This document shows, one piece after another, positions 20,330 to 30,038 of a stretch of DNA of 64,000 bases. A program made the position numbers and the translations under genes. The stretch comes from Entomomonas sp945283395. GTDB taxonomy: Bacteria; Pseudomonadota; Gammaproteobacteria; Pseudomonadales; Pseudomonadaceae. Each line of letters opens with the position of its first letter. Within the stretch, counting starts at the first letter, position 1. Where the stretch lies: contig CAMLLC010000012.1 of NCBI GenBank assembly GCA_946480835.1, positions 12,477-76,476 of the forward strand, read 5' to 3'. The notes under the pieces were generated by a model that did not search any database, was not told the DNA's origin, and was given only the letters and a program-made list of their open reading frames with translations.

Positions 20330-20712
20330 ACTATCCACACTCCTGCAATTATGATTAGGATTACCGCAATGATTAGTACTAGTTTCGCACCTAAACGTCC
20401 AGTTTCAAGTGTTTCACCGTAGCCTAAATCCATAATAAGATGTCGAACACCTGCCACTATATGATAGATAAGGGCTGATAACATACCCCACACTATAAAT
20501 TTAACAACAAAACTAGACATCCAAGTTTTTACTTGGGCAAAACCATGCTCGCTTGATAATGACCTATCTAATAAAAATAAGACAATAATAAGAGAGACAA
20601 AAAGGATAACACCTGAGATACGGTGCAAGATAGACGCATAGGCTGTTACAGGCAGCTTGATGGTCCGTATATCGAGATTTACGGGTCGTTGGCTATTCAC
20701 GTTTCTATTCAT
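20323..20712 (-). CDS. sdhC: Succinate dehydrogenase cytochrome b556 subunit
   Basis: First gene of the operon: 129-residue cytochrome b subunit with three membrane helices. The family motif RPVNLDIRTIKLPVTAYASI is followed by LHRISGVILF. The haem-ligand histidine region is YHIVAGVRHLIMDLGY. It overlaps sdhD by 7 bases. Confidence 0.96.
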   Translation of the reverse strand: MNRNVNSQRPVNLDIRTIKLPVTAYASILHRISGVILFVSLIIVLFLLDRSLSSEHGFAQVKTWMSSFVVKFIVWGMLSALIYHIVAGVRHLIMDLGYGETLETGRLGAKLVLIIAVILIIIAGVWIVW

Positions 20713-20819
20713 ATTTATAAGCCCCCTTAGGGAGCAGTTATTGGAAATAAATTTTAAAATTATTGATTAATATTATTTACATTATCAACCTAACTGCTTA
20801 ATGTGGCAGTTAGTCGCAC

Positions 20820-20848
20820 AGTATAGTAGGTTGTATATATAAAGACAA
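20820..20848 (-). promoter_or_regulatory. Predicted sigma-70 promoter of sdhCDAB
   Basis: TTGTCT (20848-20843), 17-bp spacer, TATACT (20825-20820) on the minus strand, about 108 bp before the sdhC start. The -10 box matches the consensus at 5 of 6 positions and the spacing is ideal. No operator was recognised. Confidence 0.5.
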
Positions 20849-21186
20849 CCAGCAATATATCATAGTTCAACTTTTTGTTTGATTTTTTATAGTATATTGA
20901 TATTGCTCCTCTTTTTATCAATTTGGCTGGTTATTATAAACTTATTTAATATCAATTTCGCAAATATAATTTATATCTTAATAAGTTAATTTGTTATTTT
21001 AGGATAAATAAATTACTAGGTGTTCTTAGCAAAAATCTAGACAATAAACTTTTACTAGTAAGAATAATAGCGTAACAGAAAGAAACTTTACTATCTCGAC
21101 CAGATTTATTATCTGATCAAAATTTAGCTAATATTCAACAATAAGGGTGACTTAAAGAGCTGATTAATGAAAAATAAATAATAATA

Positions 21187-21215
21187 AGGCTTTATATCTA
21201 GCGGATATAAAGCCT
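21187..21215 (-). terminator. Intrinsic terminator after secF
   Basis: 12-bp perfect stem AGGCTTTATATC/GATATAAAGCCT with a 5-nt loop. It is followed on the minus strand by a long T-rich tract (TTATTATTATTTATTTTT), 25 bp past the secF stop codon. It ends the queA-tgt-yajC-secDF transcript. Confidence 0.85.
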
Positions 21216-21239
21216 AACAGCAGTAATTAAATTTGAAAG

Positions 21240-22169
21240 CTAAGAACGTTGTTCTTTTAGCTCAGGTGAGTTAGCAGGTGATAGTAAGTCTTCTCTTACT
21301 AATTTTAACCATACTAGTACTGGGCCTGCGATATAAATAGAGGAATAAGTACCCACTATCACACCTATTAACATAACTAAAGCAAATCCACCCAATGATG
21401 GACCACCAAAAATTAATAACGCAATTAGCGCCATAGCGGTGGAGGTGGAAGTAGCAATAGTCCTTAATAAAGTTTGCGTGACTGATACATCAATATTTTC
21501 CACTATATGAGCTTTACGAAGTAACCGGAAATTCTCTCTAATACGATCGTAAATAATAATAGTATCATTAAGTGAGTAGCCTATCATGGCTAATAATGCG
21601 GCAAATACTGTTAAATCAACCGGAATTTGAAAAAAAGCAATCACACCTAAAGTAACTATTAAGTCATGAAATAAAGAGGCAATTGCACCTATACCAAACT
21701 TCCATTGAAAACGGAACGCTAAATAAATGAGGATGCCTGCCAAAGCTAGTAAACAAGCAATACCCCCTTTATCTAGTAATTCTTTACCGACATTAGCTCC
21801 AACAGTTTCTGCACTAATTAGTTCAAACTTATTATTAGGATCAATAGTATGTAATTTGGTAGCTACTACTTGGCCTATATTAGGCTCATCATTCTTTAAC
21901 CTTACTAATACGCTTTCACTAGCCCCGAAGCTTTGTACTATTGCATCTTCAAAGGCAGGACCTTTATCGGGGCTGGCTAATTCTAAGCGTATTCTTTCTA
22001 AATCAGCTGGTTTCTCATATTTTAATTCAATAGAGGTTCCGCCAGTAAAGTCTAACCCTAAATTCAAGCCCTTATGAAATAAGCTAAATAAGCCTATTAA
22101 GGTAATAACGACCGTAATAGCAAAAGCTAGGGTACGGATTTTCATAAAAGGTATAGTGGACTTAATCAT
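21240..22169 (-). CDS. secF: Protein translocase subunit SecF
   Basis: Inner-membrane accessory protein that, with SecD, uses the proton gradient to complete protein export. It is 309 residues with six predicted helices. The signature LGLDFTGGTSIEL is near the N-terminus; ALLAMIGYSLNDTIIIYDRI and the conserved RTIATSTSTAMALIALLIFG lie in the RND-like helices. It is 12 bp downstream of secD. Confidence 0.96.
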   Translation of the reverse strand: MIKSTIPFMKIRTLAFAITVVITLIGLFSLFHKGLNLGLDFTGGTSIELKYEKPADLERIRLELASPDKGPAFEDAIVQSFGASESVLVRLKNDEPNIGQVVATKLHTIDPNNKFELISAETVGANVGKELLDKGGIACLLALAGILIYLAFRFQWKFGIGAIASLFHDLIVTLGVIAFFQIPVDLTVFAALLAMIGYSLNDTIIIYDRIRENFRLLRKAHIVENIDVSVTQTLLRTIATSTSTAMALIALLIFGGPSLGGFALVMLIGVIVGTYSSIYIAGPVLVWLKLVREDLLSPANSPELKEQRS

Positions 22170-22181
22170 AATAATATCACC

Positions 22182-24047
22182 TTATATCCACAATTTCTTA
22201 ACATTACGACCACCAAACAACAGGTTAACAATACCACGTGTTACCATCACGGCTGTAAATAAGGAGGTTATAATACCGAGTGAAAGTGTTACAGCAAAGC
22301 CTTTTATCGGCCCAGTACCCATCTGGAATAAAATGGCACCAACTAATAAGGTAGTTAAATTACTATCTATAATAGCTGAGTGGGCACGATCAAAACCTTC
22401 ATGAATTGCCCTTTGAATTGACATACCATTAGCTAACTCTTCTTTAATACGAGAATAAATAAGCACATTAGCATCTATCGCCATCCCTAAGGTTAATACT
22501 ATTCCAGCAATGCCAGGCAAAGTCAAAGTAGCCCCAATAATAGACATCACACCTGTTAATAGTACTAAATTAAAAGCTAAGGCTATTGTTGCTATCAAGC
22601 CGAAGAACTTGTAGATGATAACCATAAAAATAGCAATTAAAATCATCGCCCATATAGTTGATTCAATACCCATTTTGATATTTTCTTCGCCTAAACTAGG
22701 GCCTAAAGTGCGCTCTTCAACAAAGTGCATAGGGGCAGCTAAACCTCCTGCCCTTAGTAATAAGGCTAATTCTTGAGCTTCTTTAGTAGATTTTGAACCA
22801 GAAATAACGAAGCGACTACCTAGAACATCTCTAATAGTAGCTAAACTGATGATCTTTCTATCTTCTACATAAGTTTGAAGTGGCACTTCTTTCTCAATAC
22901 CATTGACTATTTGCTTGGTATAGTGGGTAATAGGTCTTTGTTCGATAAAGATAACAGCCATACCACGCCCCACATTACCTTGAGTAGCCTTGTACATTAA
23001 ATCACCACCATGGCCATCTAGTTCAATGTCTACTTGTGGTTGGTTATTACGTTGATCAAATGAAACTCTAGCAGTATAAACTTGATCACCAGTAATAATG
23101 ACTGCCCTTTCTAAATCTACCGTTCTACCTTCAAAGTCAAATTGTTCTGTAGATACTGGGGTTTCATCAGATTTAGCAACTAACCGAAACTCTAAGTTAG
23201 CAGTTTTACCTAAAATACGTTTAGCTTCGGCAGTATCTTGAACACCTGCTAATTCAACCACAATACGATTAGAACCTTGTTGTTGAACTAATGGCTCAGC
23301 TACACCTAATTCATTTATCCTATTTCTAACAGTCTGTAAGTTTTGAGAAATGGCATATTCTTGTAATTCATTAATCACATTAGGTGATATCACCAATTTC
23401 AATACTTGAGTATCGCCTAATGTTGTTGTCGTCATAGTAAATTGATTAAATTTAGTAGTAATTACTTTTTCAGCCTTCTGAAGCGTTTCAGCATCTGCAA
23501 AGCCTAGCTGAAGGGCATGTTCCTCTTTATTTCTACTAGGTAAACTACGGTATCTAATATGCTCATTCCTAAGTAAGCTTCTAATTTCTCCATCATACAT
23601 ATTAAGACGAGTAGTGATGGCTTTATCCATATCTATTTCTAACAAAAAGTGTACCCCACCTGATAAGTCCAAGCCTAATTTCATAGGCCTAGCACCTATG
23701 CTAGTTAACCAAGCTGGGGTAGTAGGTACTAAGTTTAAAGCCACTACATAATCATCGCCAAGCGCTTTTTGTAACGCAGCCTTAGCAGGCAATTGCGCCG
23801 CTAATTTGGTAAGCCTTACTAAAATTGCTCCATTTTCTATAGCTATTGATTTTGTTTCTATATTAGCTTTATTAAGAATCTGAGTAACATTATTAAGAGT
23901 TGTATCATCAATAGTTAAATTAACATTATTACCTGTTATTTGAACCGCTGGATCATCAGGATAAAGATTAGGTGCCGAATATAATAGCCCTATGACTAGT
24001 ACCACCAAAATTAGAATATATTTCCATAAAGGATATTTGTTAAGCAT
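22182..24047 (-). CDS. secD: Protein translocase subunit SecD
   Basis: Partner of SecF in the Sec translocon; about 621 residues. An N-terminal helix (MLNKYPLWKYILILVVLVIG) is followed by the large periplasmic P1 domain (GLDLSGGVHFLLEIDMD). A second periplasmic segment and five C-terminal helices contain AIDANVLIYSRIKEE and GFAVTLSLGIITSLFTA. I chose the ATG at 24047 because MLNKYPLWKY matches the conserved Pseudomonas N-terminus; the frame also opens at 24059. Confidence 0.96.
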   Translation of the reverse strand: MLNKYPLWKYILILVVLVIGLLYSAPNLYPDDPAVQITGNNVNLTIDDTTLNNVTQILNKANIETKSIAIENGAILVRLTKLAAQLPAKAALQKALGDDYVVALNLVPTTPAWLTSIGARPMKLGLDLSGGVHFLLEIDMDKAITTRLNMYDGEIRSLLRNEHIRYRSLPSRNKEEHALQLGFADAETLQKAEKVITTKFNQFTMTTTTLGDTQVLKLVISPNVINELQEYAISQNLQTVRNRINELGVAEPLVQQQGSNRIVVELAGVQDTAEAKRILGKTANLEFRLVAKSDETPVSTEQFDFEGRTVDLERAVIITGDQVYTARVSFDQRNNQPQVDIELDGHGGDLMYKATQGNVGRGMAVIFIEQRPITHYTKQIVNGIEKEVPLQTYVEDRKIISLATIRDVLGSRFVISGSKSTKEAQELALLLRAGGLAAPMHFVEERTLGPSLGEENIKMGIESTIWAMILIAIFMVIIYKFFGLIATIALAFNLVLLTGVMSIIGATLTLPGIAGIVLTLGMAIDANVLIYSRIKEELANGMSIQRAIHEGFDRAHSAIIDSNLTTLLVGAILFQMGTGPIKGFAVTLSLGIITSLFTAVMVTRGIVNLLFGGRNVKKLWI

Positions 24048-24119
24048 GACGCCAACCATTTATTAAAAAATAAGAAAAAACCATTATAGCTAATTACAGT
24101 TTAGCCTTAATCCATTGTA

Positions 24120-24470
24120 TTACTCATCTAATGCTTTTAAAGTACCTTTTGGTAAGGTAGCTACAATGGCTGCTTTTTGAAACTTAAGTTGTACGCTTTC
24201 AGTAATAGCTAACACAACAAACTCATCTGTTACTTTTGCTACTTTGCCTACTATACCCCCACTCGTCACAACTTCATCACCTTTTTGCAAATTGCCTAAT
24301 AAATTTCTATGTTCTTTAGTACGCTTTTGTTGGGGGCGAAGAATTAAGAAGTAAAAAATCACCATGAAGCCAATTAAAAATACCCAAGTCATTATATTGT
24401 TAGCTTCACCACCACTAGCAGCAGCACCATTAGTAGCCTGAGCATAAGCGGAAGAAATAAAGAAATTCAT
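24120..24470 (-). CDS. yajC: Sec translocon accessory subunit YajC
   Basis: 116-residue single-span inner-membrane protein that associates with SecDF. The helix MTWVFLIGFMVIFYFLILRP is followed by QQKRTKEHRNLLGNLQKGDE and VVTSGGIVGKV, the family signature. It lies between tgt and secD, the usual gene order. Confidence 0.96.
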   Translation of the reverse strand: MNFFISSAYAQATNGAAASGGEANNIMTWVFLIGFMVIFYFLILRPQQKRTKEHRNLLGNLQKGDEVVTSGGIVGKVAKVTDEFVVLAITESVQLKFQKAAIVATLPKGTLKALDE

Positions 24471-24495
24471 AAGATTAACTCCTTAAAAACAAAAT

Positions 24496-25623
24496 TTATT
24501 CATATAGAGGTGGAACAGTCAAGCCACGTTTATGATAAAACTCTTCGACAAAGGTTGCCAATTTACCTTGTAAAATAGCATTACGCAAATTATTCATTAA
24601 TTTTTGATAAAAACGTAGATTATGAATACTATTCAACATAGCGCCTAACATTTCCCCTGTCTTATCTAAGTGATGTAAATATGACTTAGAAAAATTTTGG
24701 CAAGTATAGCAGTCGCAGCTTGCATCTAGTGTAGTGGTATCATGCTTATAAGTCGAGTTTCGAATCCTGACTACTCCTGTATCAACGAATAAATGACCAT
24801 TTCGTGCATTACGAGTTGGCATAACGCAATCAAACATATCTATACCACGTCTTACTCCTTCCACTAAATCCTCTGGTTTACCAACTCCCATTAGATAACG
24901 AGGTTTATCAGCAGGCATTTGGGGTGGTAGAAAATCTAGCACTTTGAACATTTCTTCCTTAGGTTCACCTACTGATAGTCCCCCTATAGCTAATCCATCA
25001 AAATTGATATCACATAAACCCTCTAATGATCTCATACGTAAATCGTAATACATGCCGCCTTGAATAATACCAAACAAAGCAGCTGGATTATCTCCATGAG
25101 CTAGTTTAGAACGCTTAGCCCAGCGCAATGATAACTCCATAGATTGCTTTGCTTTTAACTCAGCAGCGGGGTATGGTGTACACTCATCAAAAATCATGAC
25201 AATATCAGAACCTAAGGCTCTTTGTACCTGCATAGATTCTTCTGGCCCCATAAATACCTTAGCACCATCAATGGGAGAAGAAAAAGTAACTCCTTCCTCT
25301 TTAATTTTGCGTAGGGCTCCTAGGCTAAACACCTGAAAACCGCCTGAATCAGTAAGAATAGGCTTGTGCCATTGCATAAAATCGTGTAGATCACCATGCT
25401 CTTTAATAATATCAGCACCTGGCCTTAACCATAAGTGAAAAGTATTACCTAAAATAATTTCTGCCCCTATCTCTTTAATATCAATGGGTAGCATGCCTTT
25501 TACTGTTCCATAGGTACCTACCGGCATAAAAGCAGGTGTTTCTATAGTGCCGCGTGGAAATGTAAGACGACCACGTCTAGCTTTACCTTCGGTTACTAAT
25601 AACTCAAACTGCATGAAAGACAT
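24496..25623 (-). CDS. tgt: tRNA-guanine transglycosylase
   Basis: Exchanges guanine-34 for preQ1 in tRNAs with GUN anticodons (queuosine pathway). It is 375 residues long. Substrate-binding TPAFMPVGTYGTVK and DSGGFQVFSLG, active-site IFDECTPYPA, and the zinc site C-x-C-x2-C...H in CDCYTCQNFSKSYLHH are all present. The start at 25623 lies 4 bp after queA with GAGG upstream; an ATG three codons later is also possible. Confidence 0.96.
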   Translation of the reverse strand: MSFMQFELLVTEGKARRGRLTFPRGTIETPAFMPVGTYGTVKGMLPIDIKEIGAEIILGNTFHLWLRPGADIIKEHGDLHDFMQWHKPILTDSGGFQVFSLGALRKIKEEGVTFSSPIDGAKVFMGPEESMQVQRALGSDIVMIFDECTPYPAAELKAKQSMELSLRWAKRSKLAHGDNPAALFGIIQGGMYYDLRMRSLEGLCDINFDGLAIGGLSVGEPKEEMFKVLDFLPPQMPADKPRYLMGVGKPEDLVEGVRRGIDMFDCVMPTRNARNGHLFVDTGVVRIRNSTYKHDTTTLDASCDCYTCQNFSKSYLHHLDKTGEMLGAMLNSIHNLRFYQKLMNNLRNAILQGKLATFVEEFYHKRGLTVPPLYE

Positions 25624-25626
25624 TAA

Positions 25627-26664
25627 TTAGTTTTCCTCGGCATTTGGATTATGGGTAATGAACATAGCATCTCCATAACTAAAAAATCTATATTGTTGTG
25701 CAACGGCTACTTTATAAGCTTGCATGGCCTGCTGATATCCAGCAAAAGCAGCAACTAACATAAGTAGCGTTGATTCAGGCAAATGAAAATTAGTAATTAA
25801 CGCATCCACTACATGAAATTTTTTGCCTGGATAAAGAAATATATCAGTATCTCCGCTAAAAGGTTTAATTTCACCATCTAAGGCAGCTGTTTCTAATGAT
25901 CTAACACTAGTAGTGCCCACTGCTATTACTCTTCCACCCTTCGCTTTACAAGCTTTAATAGCCGCTACTACTTCAGGAGACACTTCAAGCCACTCTTTAT
26001 GCATGTGATGTTCTGATATATTGGCTACTTTAACAGGTTGAAAAGTACCTGCTCCCACATGTAAAGTTACAAAAGCAAGCTTTATGCCTTTTGCCTTAAT
26101 AGCAGCTAATAAAGCCTCATCAAAATGCAAACCAGCAGTAGGGGCTGCAACGGCTCCCTCGCTTTTAGCATAGACTGTTTGATAACGTTGTTTGTCTGAC
26201 AACTCATCAGCCCTATCTATATAAGGAGGCAAAGGTATATGACCGATTTTTTTGAGAATTGTTAAAATGGGTTGATTAAACACCAACTCAAATAAAGAAT
26301 CATGTCTTTTAGCCATTTTAGCTTGGATATTATCAGCAAACATTAATATCCCTTCTGCTTTTGGTGATCTGCTAGCTCTTATATGAGCTAATACTCTATC
26401 AGTATCAAGTATCCTTTCTACTAAAACCTCTATTTTTCCACCACTGGCTTTTTGGCCAAATAGTCTAGCTGCAATAACCTTAGTATTATTAAGCACCAGC
26501 AAGTCATTGGGCTTAAGGTAGTTTAGCAAATCAGTAAAATATTTATGCTCAATCGAATTGCGTTCACTATCTAATACCAACAATCTACTTGCTGTTCTCT
26601 TAGCTAGTGGATAACGAGCAATAAGTTGATCTGGAAGATCAAATTTAAAATCAGCAACACGCAT
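25627..26664 (-). CDS. queA: S-adenosylmethionine:tRNA ribosyltransferase-isomerase
   Basis: Transfers and isomerises ribose from SAM onto preQ1-tRNA to give epoxyqueuosine, the step after Tgt. It is 345 residues long, normal for the family. MRVADFKFDLPDQLIARYP, APTAGLHFDEALL, LHVGAGTFQPVK and TNFHLPESTLLMLV are the family motifs. It is the first gene of the queA-tgt-yajC-secD-secF run. Confidence 0.96.
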   Translation of the reverse strand: MRVADFKFDLPDQLIARYPLAKRTASRLLVLDSERNSIEHKYFTDLLNYLKPNDLLVLNNTKVIAARLFGQKASGGKIEVLVERILDTDRVLAHIRASRSPKAEGILMFADNIQAKMAKRHDSLFELVFNQPILTILKKIGHIPLPPYIDRADELSDKQRYQTVYAKSEGAVAAPTAGLHFDEALLAAIKAKGIKLAFVTLHVGAGTFQPVKVANISEHHMHKEWLEVSPEVVAAIKACKAKGGRVIAVGTTSVRSLETAALDGEIKPFSGDTDIFLYPGKKFHVVDALITNFHLPESTLLMLVAAFAGYQQAMQAYKVAVAQQYRFFSYGDAMFITHNPNAEEN

Positions 26665-27270
26665 GGAGTTATTAATAGTCTAAAATAGGCGCAATAGTAA
26701 CTATGATTTAGAAGAACAACAAGTAAAGATTAATAATTTTATAATAAAAAATAATTAAATAAAGTAATTTGTCTTGTAAACTTTAATCTAATAATCTTTT
26801 ATTTATTAATTTAATAGCATACTCACTATTTTTAACAAATGACTAAAGCTTTATTCACTAGTAATCCTAATTGCAAACCTGTTATTAAATATCTTTGTTA
26901 GTTTGCTGACTTATTTATGGGTAAACTCATTACTCAACTAGTTTTATTAGACTTTAGATAATATATTATTTTTAATTATTAACTTTAATAACCTATTGTT
27001 ATTGTATTAGTAACTAAAAATTATCTAAATCCCCTCTCCCTCAGCATAACTCATCAGCTACTCTTCTGTCATATTCCATTAGTAATATGTTTTCTAAGCT
27101 AAGAGATCAAAACTCATTAACAACCACTGTAATCTAATAAATCAATATAATTATAGTTAATCTTAATTATGATTCTTTTCGTAAAGATCACATGCTATTA
27201 CAAGCAACTTTTCAACTAAATTTGACATATCATGCTAAAATAACAAACTTAATAATCAAAGGAAAATACA
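26665..27270. other. 606-bp intergenic region queA-mig-14
   Basis: Very AT-rich divergent spacer. I see no reading frame above about 20 codons, no tRNA and no strong hairpin. It should hold promoters for both queA and mig-14, but I cannot place them reliably. Confidence 0.4.
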
Positions 27271-28173
27271 GTGTTACTCAATAGATGGCGATGGTTTAGA
27301 GAACGTGGCTGGCATGAGATAGATGCAGCAACTTACAATACATTATGGCAAACTTATGGTGGTAGTGTAGCTACACACCCGCAAATTATTCAACGTTTAT
27401 CTAACCTTGTGGATATGCCAGTTCGCTATTTAGGTTGGCAACAAGATGATCAATTAACAGCAGCCATTGCTTGCTGGGATAACTTTTTAGCGCTTTCTCG
27501 TAATAAACTTAAAAAAATAGGAAAAAAAAGCTTTTTTGACTTAGGAAATGCCGAAATTATTCTTCCCGTGGCAGATTCCGCACGCATGAAATTACGTCAT
27601 AATGCTCGTTATATTTCTCAGCTTAATCAAGCAGACATTATTAATTGGCGTACCCAAAAAGAGCAACTTACCAAAGTAAAGTCCTTAGATGAATTCTCTA
27701 GCAAGTCTCGTAACAGCCAACGCCGCAAATTAAAAACACTACTTGAAGAAGGTGGACAATTAAAACCTGTAACTGATTTTACCCCATCAGAATTAGCTAA
27801 AATATATTGTGATCTTTTCTACAAACGTTGGCAATTCACTGCTCCTGGCTCGGCTAAACAGCCTGAAGTTTTTACACTCTTGAGAGACTTCATGACGGGC
27901 TCTATTATTTTGTTTAATGACGAGCCTATTGCTATCCATATCATTTATCGAGTTGAATCACCTAAATGGATCAGTATGGAATTTGTTAATGGCGGGGTTG
28001 ACCCACAAGAAAGAAATTTCAGTCCTGGAACTGTATTGCATTTTGCTAATATTCAAGCTGCTTGGGAAGAAGCTAATAACGTAGGAAAAGATTTGCGCTT
28101 TTCTTTTGGCAGAGCAGATAGAGAATATAAAGATCGCTGGTGTAATCGTATTCCTGTAGGATTTACCAACTAA
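27271..28173 (+). CDS. mig-14: Mig-14-like GNAT-fold protein
   Basis: 300-residue protein of the Mig-14 family, linked in Salmonella and Pseudomonas to tolerance of cationic antimicrobial peptides; it has an acetyltransferase-like (GNAT/FemAB-like) fold. N-terminal RWRWFRERGWHEIDAATYNT, central SRNSQRRKLKTLLEEGGQ and C-terminal FSFGRADREYKDRWC fit the family. The GTG start at 27271 has AAAGGA 6-7 bases upstream. Its stop codon overlaps the next start by one base, the same mig-14/dnpA neighbourhood as in P. aeruginosa. Confidence 0.8.
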   Translation: MLLNRWRWFRERGWHEIDAATYNTLWQTYGGSVATHPQIIQRLSNLVDMPVRYLGWQQDDQLTAAIACWDNFLALSRNKLKKIGKKSFFDLGNAEIILPVADSARMKLRHNARYISQLNQADIINWRTQKEQLTKVKSLDEFSSKSRNSQRRKLKTLLEEGGQLKPVTDFTPSELAKIYCDLFYKRWQFTAPGSAKQPEVFTLLRDFMTGSIILFNDEPIAIHIIYRVESPKWISMEFVNGGVDPQERNFSPGTVLHFANIQAAWEEANNVGKDLRFSFGRADREYKDRWCNRIPVGFTN

Positions 28174-29606
28174 TGAACAAAAAACAACAACTGCTAAAAC
28201 ATTATAGGCAAAGAAAACGCACTATTCTCTTGGGAATAATATTTCTTTTGTGCTTACTCATAATACTTGCCTATTTTATTCCTTTTGTAGCTTATTGTAT
28301 TCCGCTAGTTATTATAGCTATTTGGTTAGGTCATGAGGCTTGGTTTGCCGACCACTTATTTTACTCCGCCAAACAAGATTATTTATATAACTTTCCAACA
28401 AATACTCTACAATCAACAATTAGCCTAAATGATGGTTTCATAAAACTTCCTTCCTCACCATCAATAATAACACATGACACAATCTTTTTAAGTGTAACAC
28501 TTGAAACTAGCATTATGGGCTATTTCTTAGACCCTTATATTACCATTAGCACTGACAATTTTATCGATAGACAAGAGTTTGAAAGAGGTGTTAAAGGGTT
28601 ACGTTACCTAAACCTCTCAGGTCTTGCAAAACAGCTAACAGAAGGCAAAGTCAAACTCACTAGTCATCACTGTAACATAATAATAAACGAACTTAGTCTT
28701 TATGCCTTTAACCATCCCGACTATAGTCAACAGCGCATGATGATTATAGCTCCGCATGCTGATGATGCAGAACTAGCAGCCTTCGGACAATACAGCAAAA
28801 ACCTAGCAACCAGTATTATCACCCTAACACAAGGTGAAATTGAAGCTAATTATTACCAATGCGCTTTAAATCTCAGTAAAACAGAAGCGGCTCAGCTAAA
28901 AGGTCGCTTGAGAAGTTGGGATAGTATAGCTATTCCTTTATGGGCTAAAATTCCCATAACACAAAGTATTCAATTAGGCTACTATTGTATGCAATTACAA
29001 GCTATGCAAAAGAATCCACAGCAACCTTTTGGTTCACTTGAATCAGCCAAAAATGATATTCGTTTAGCTCGCATCTTTAATAGTCTTAAAGTTCCTAGTG
29101 ACAAAGATGGCCTTCCCACATGGCACAACTTAACGCAAGATATGCAAATGCTTATAGAACACTTTCAACCTGAAGTAATTATTTTACCTCATCCACAACT
29201 AGATCCTCATGAAGATCATATAGCAGCCAGTTCATTAATAGATGAAGTACTTACGCAAACCCATTGGCAACCTAAAACCCTACTCTATTATGCTAATCAT
29301 CTACACGATAATGACCGCTGGCCTATGGGGCAAGCTCATAATGGCATAGCCTTACCCCCCATTACCGAACCATTAGCTAACTTAGCTTTATGGAGCCCCG
29401 TCTTAACGCCACAAACCCAACTCAATAAAATATTAGCACTGGGGATGCAGCATGACTTACAACCTCCTATGCCTTTTAAAAAGAAACTAAGACGACTTAT
29501 CCAAACTATACTAACTGGCAGAAAATGGCCTAAAAGTGGCGAGAATGAGTACTTTAGAAAAGCCATTCGCCGACATGAATTATTTTGGGTAAAACCTATT
29601 AAGTAG
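28173..29606 (+). CDS. dnpA: PIG-L family de-N-acetylase, DnpA-like
   Basis: 477-residue PIG-L/LmbE deacetylase; the P. aeruginosa homologue DnpA affects persister formation and is thought to act on envelope glycans. Two N-terminal membrane helices (about residues 17-53) are followed by the zinc-site motif APHADDAELAAFG (about 192). The second metal or catalytic site is in LPHPQLDPHEDH. It starts in the TAATG overlap with mig-14, so it is translationally coupled. It is the last chromosomal protein gene before the tRNA. Confidence 0.82.
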   Translation: MNKKQQLLKHYRQRKRTILLGIIFLLCLLIILAYFIPFVAYCIPLVIIAIWLGHEAWFADHLFYSAKQDYLYNFPTNTLQSTISLNDGFIKLPSSPSIITHDTIFLSVTLETSIMGYFLDPYITISTDNFIDRQEFERGVKGLRYLNLSGLAKQLTEGKVKLTSHHCNIIINELSLYAFNHPDYSQQRMMIIAPHADDAELAAFGQYSKNLATSIITLTQGEIEANYYQCALNLSKTEAAQLKGRLRSWDSIAIPLWAKIPITQSIQLGYYCMQLQAMQKNPQQPFGSLESAKNDIRLARIFNSLKVPSDKDGLPTWHNLTQDMQMLIEHFQPEVIILPHPQLDPHEDHIAASSLIDEVLTQTHWQPKTLLYYANHLHDNDRWPMGQAHNGIALPPITEPLANLALWSPVLTPQTQLNKILALGMQHDLQPPMPFKKKLRRLIQTILTGRKWPKSGENEYFRKAIRRHELFWVKPIK

Positions 29607-29720
29607 CTTAACACAAAAAGAGACTTGCAATACTATATCTGTGAACGTATAGAATCTTCTTTACCGTTAGTCTCATGAATCTTTTATATAAAAATATCAA
29701 TTAAATTCTTATACAATCAT

Positions 29721-29749
29721 TTGCAATTTATAATCAAAAACAGTATATT
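29721..29749 (+). promoter_or_regulatory. Promoter of tRNA-Lys
   Basis: TTGCAA (29721-29726), 17-bp spacer, TATATT (29744-29749), 15 bp before the mature tRNA 5' end. Spacing is exact and position is as expected for a tRNA promoter. Confidence 0.7.
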
Positions 29750-29764
29750 AATAGCCCCTTAATT

Positions 29765-29840
<76 letters not shown>

Positions 29841-29932
29841 ATTAGTTCAGTTGACATTCTCAGGATTGCCGTCCTGTGAAGTTAAATGAAAGGTTTGCAT
29901 AGTCTCAATATGCAAATACCCTTTCAGAATAT

Positions 29933-29972
29933 AACGCCTACAGAAATTTTGCAATATGTTTCTGTAGGCGTT
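29933..29972 (+). terminator. Terminator between tRNA-Lys and integrase
   Basis: Perfect 14-bp stem AACGCCTACAGAAA/TTTCTGTAGGCGTT with a 12-nt loop, followed on the plus strand by TTCTATTTTT. It ends tRNA transcription and shields the convergent integrase gene. Just before it (29888-29926) lies an interrupted inverted repeat, GAAAGG-TTGCATA / TATGCAA-CCCTTTC. Confidence 0.8.
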
Positions 29973-30038
29973 TTCTATTTTTACAACTTAAGTCTTATGA
30001 ATAACTTAACCAATCACTAAACATAGTCTTAGGCTATT

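Larger units (their letters stand above)
20713..21239 (-). other. Intergenic region sdhC-secF (promoter and leader of sdh operon)
   Basis: 527 bp without a gene. The side next to sdhC holds a promoter (20820-20848) and a leader of about 100 nt. That leader contains an 8-bp hairpin, CTAACTGC/GCAGTTAG, at about 20790-20813 with no T-run. The other side holds the secDF terminator (21187-21215). The middle is featureless AT-rich DNA. Confidence 0.5.
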
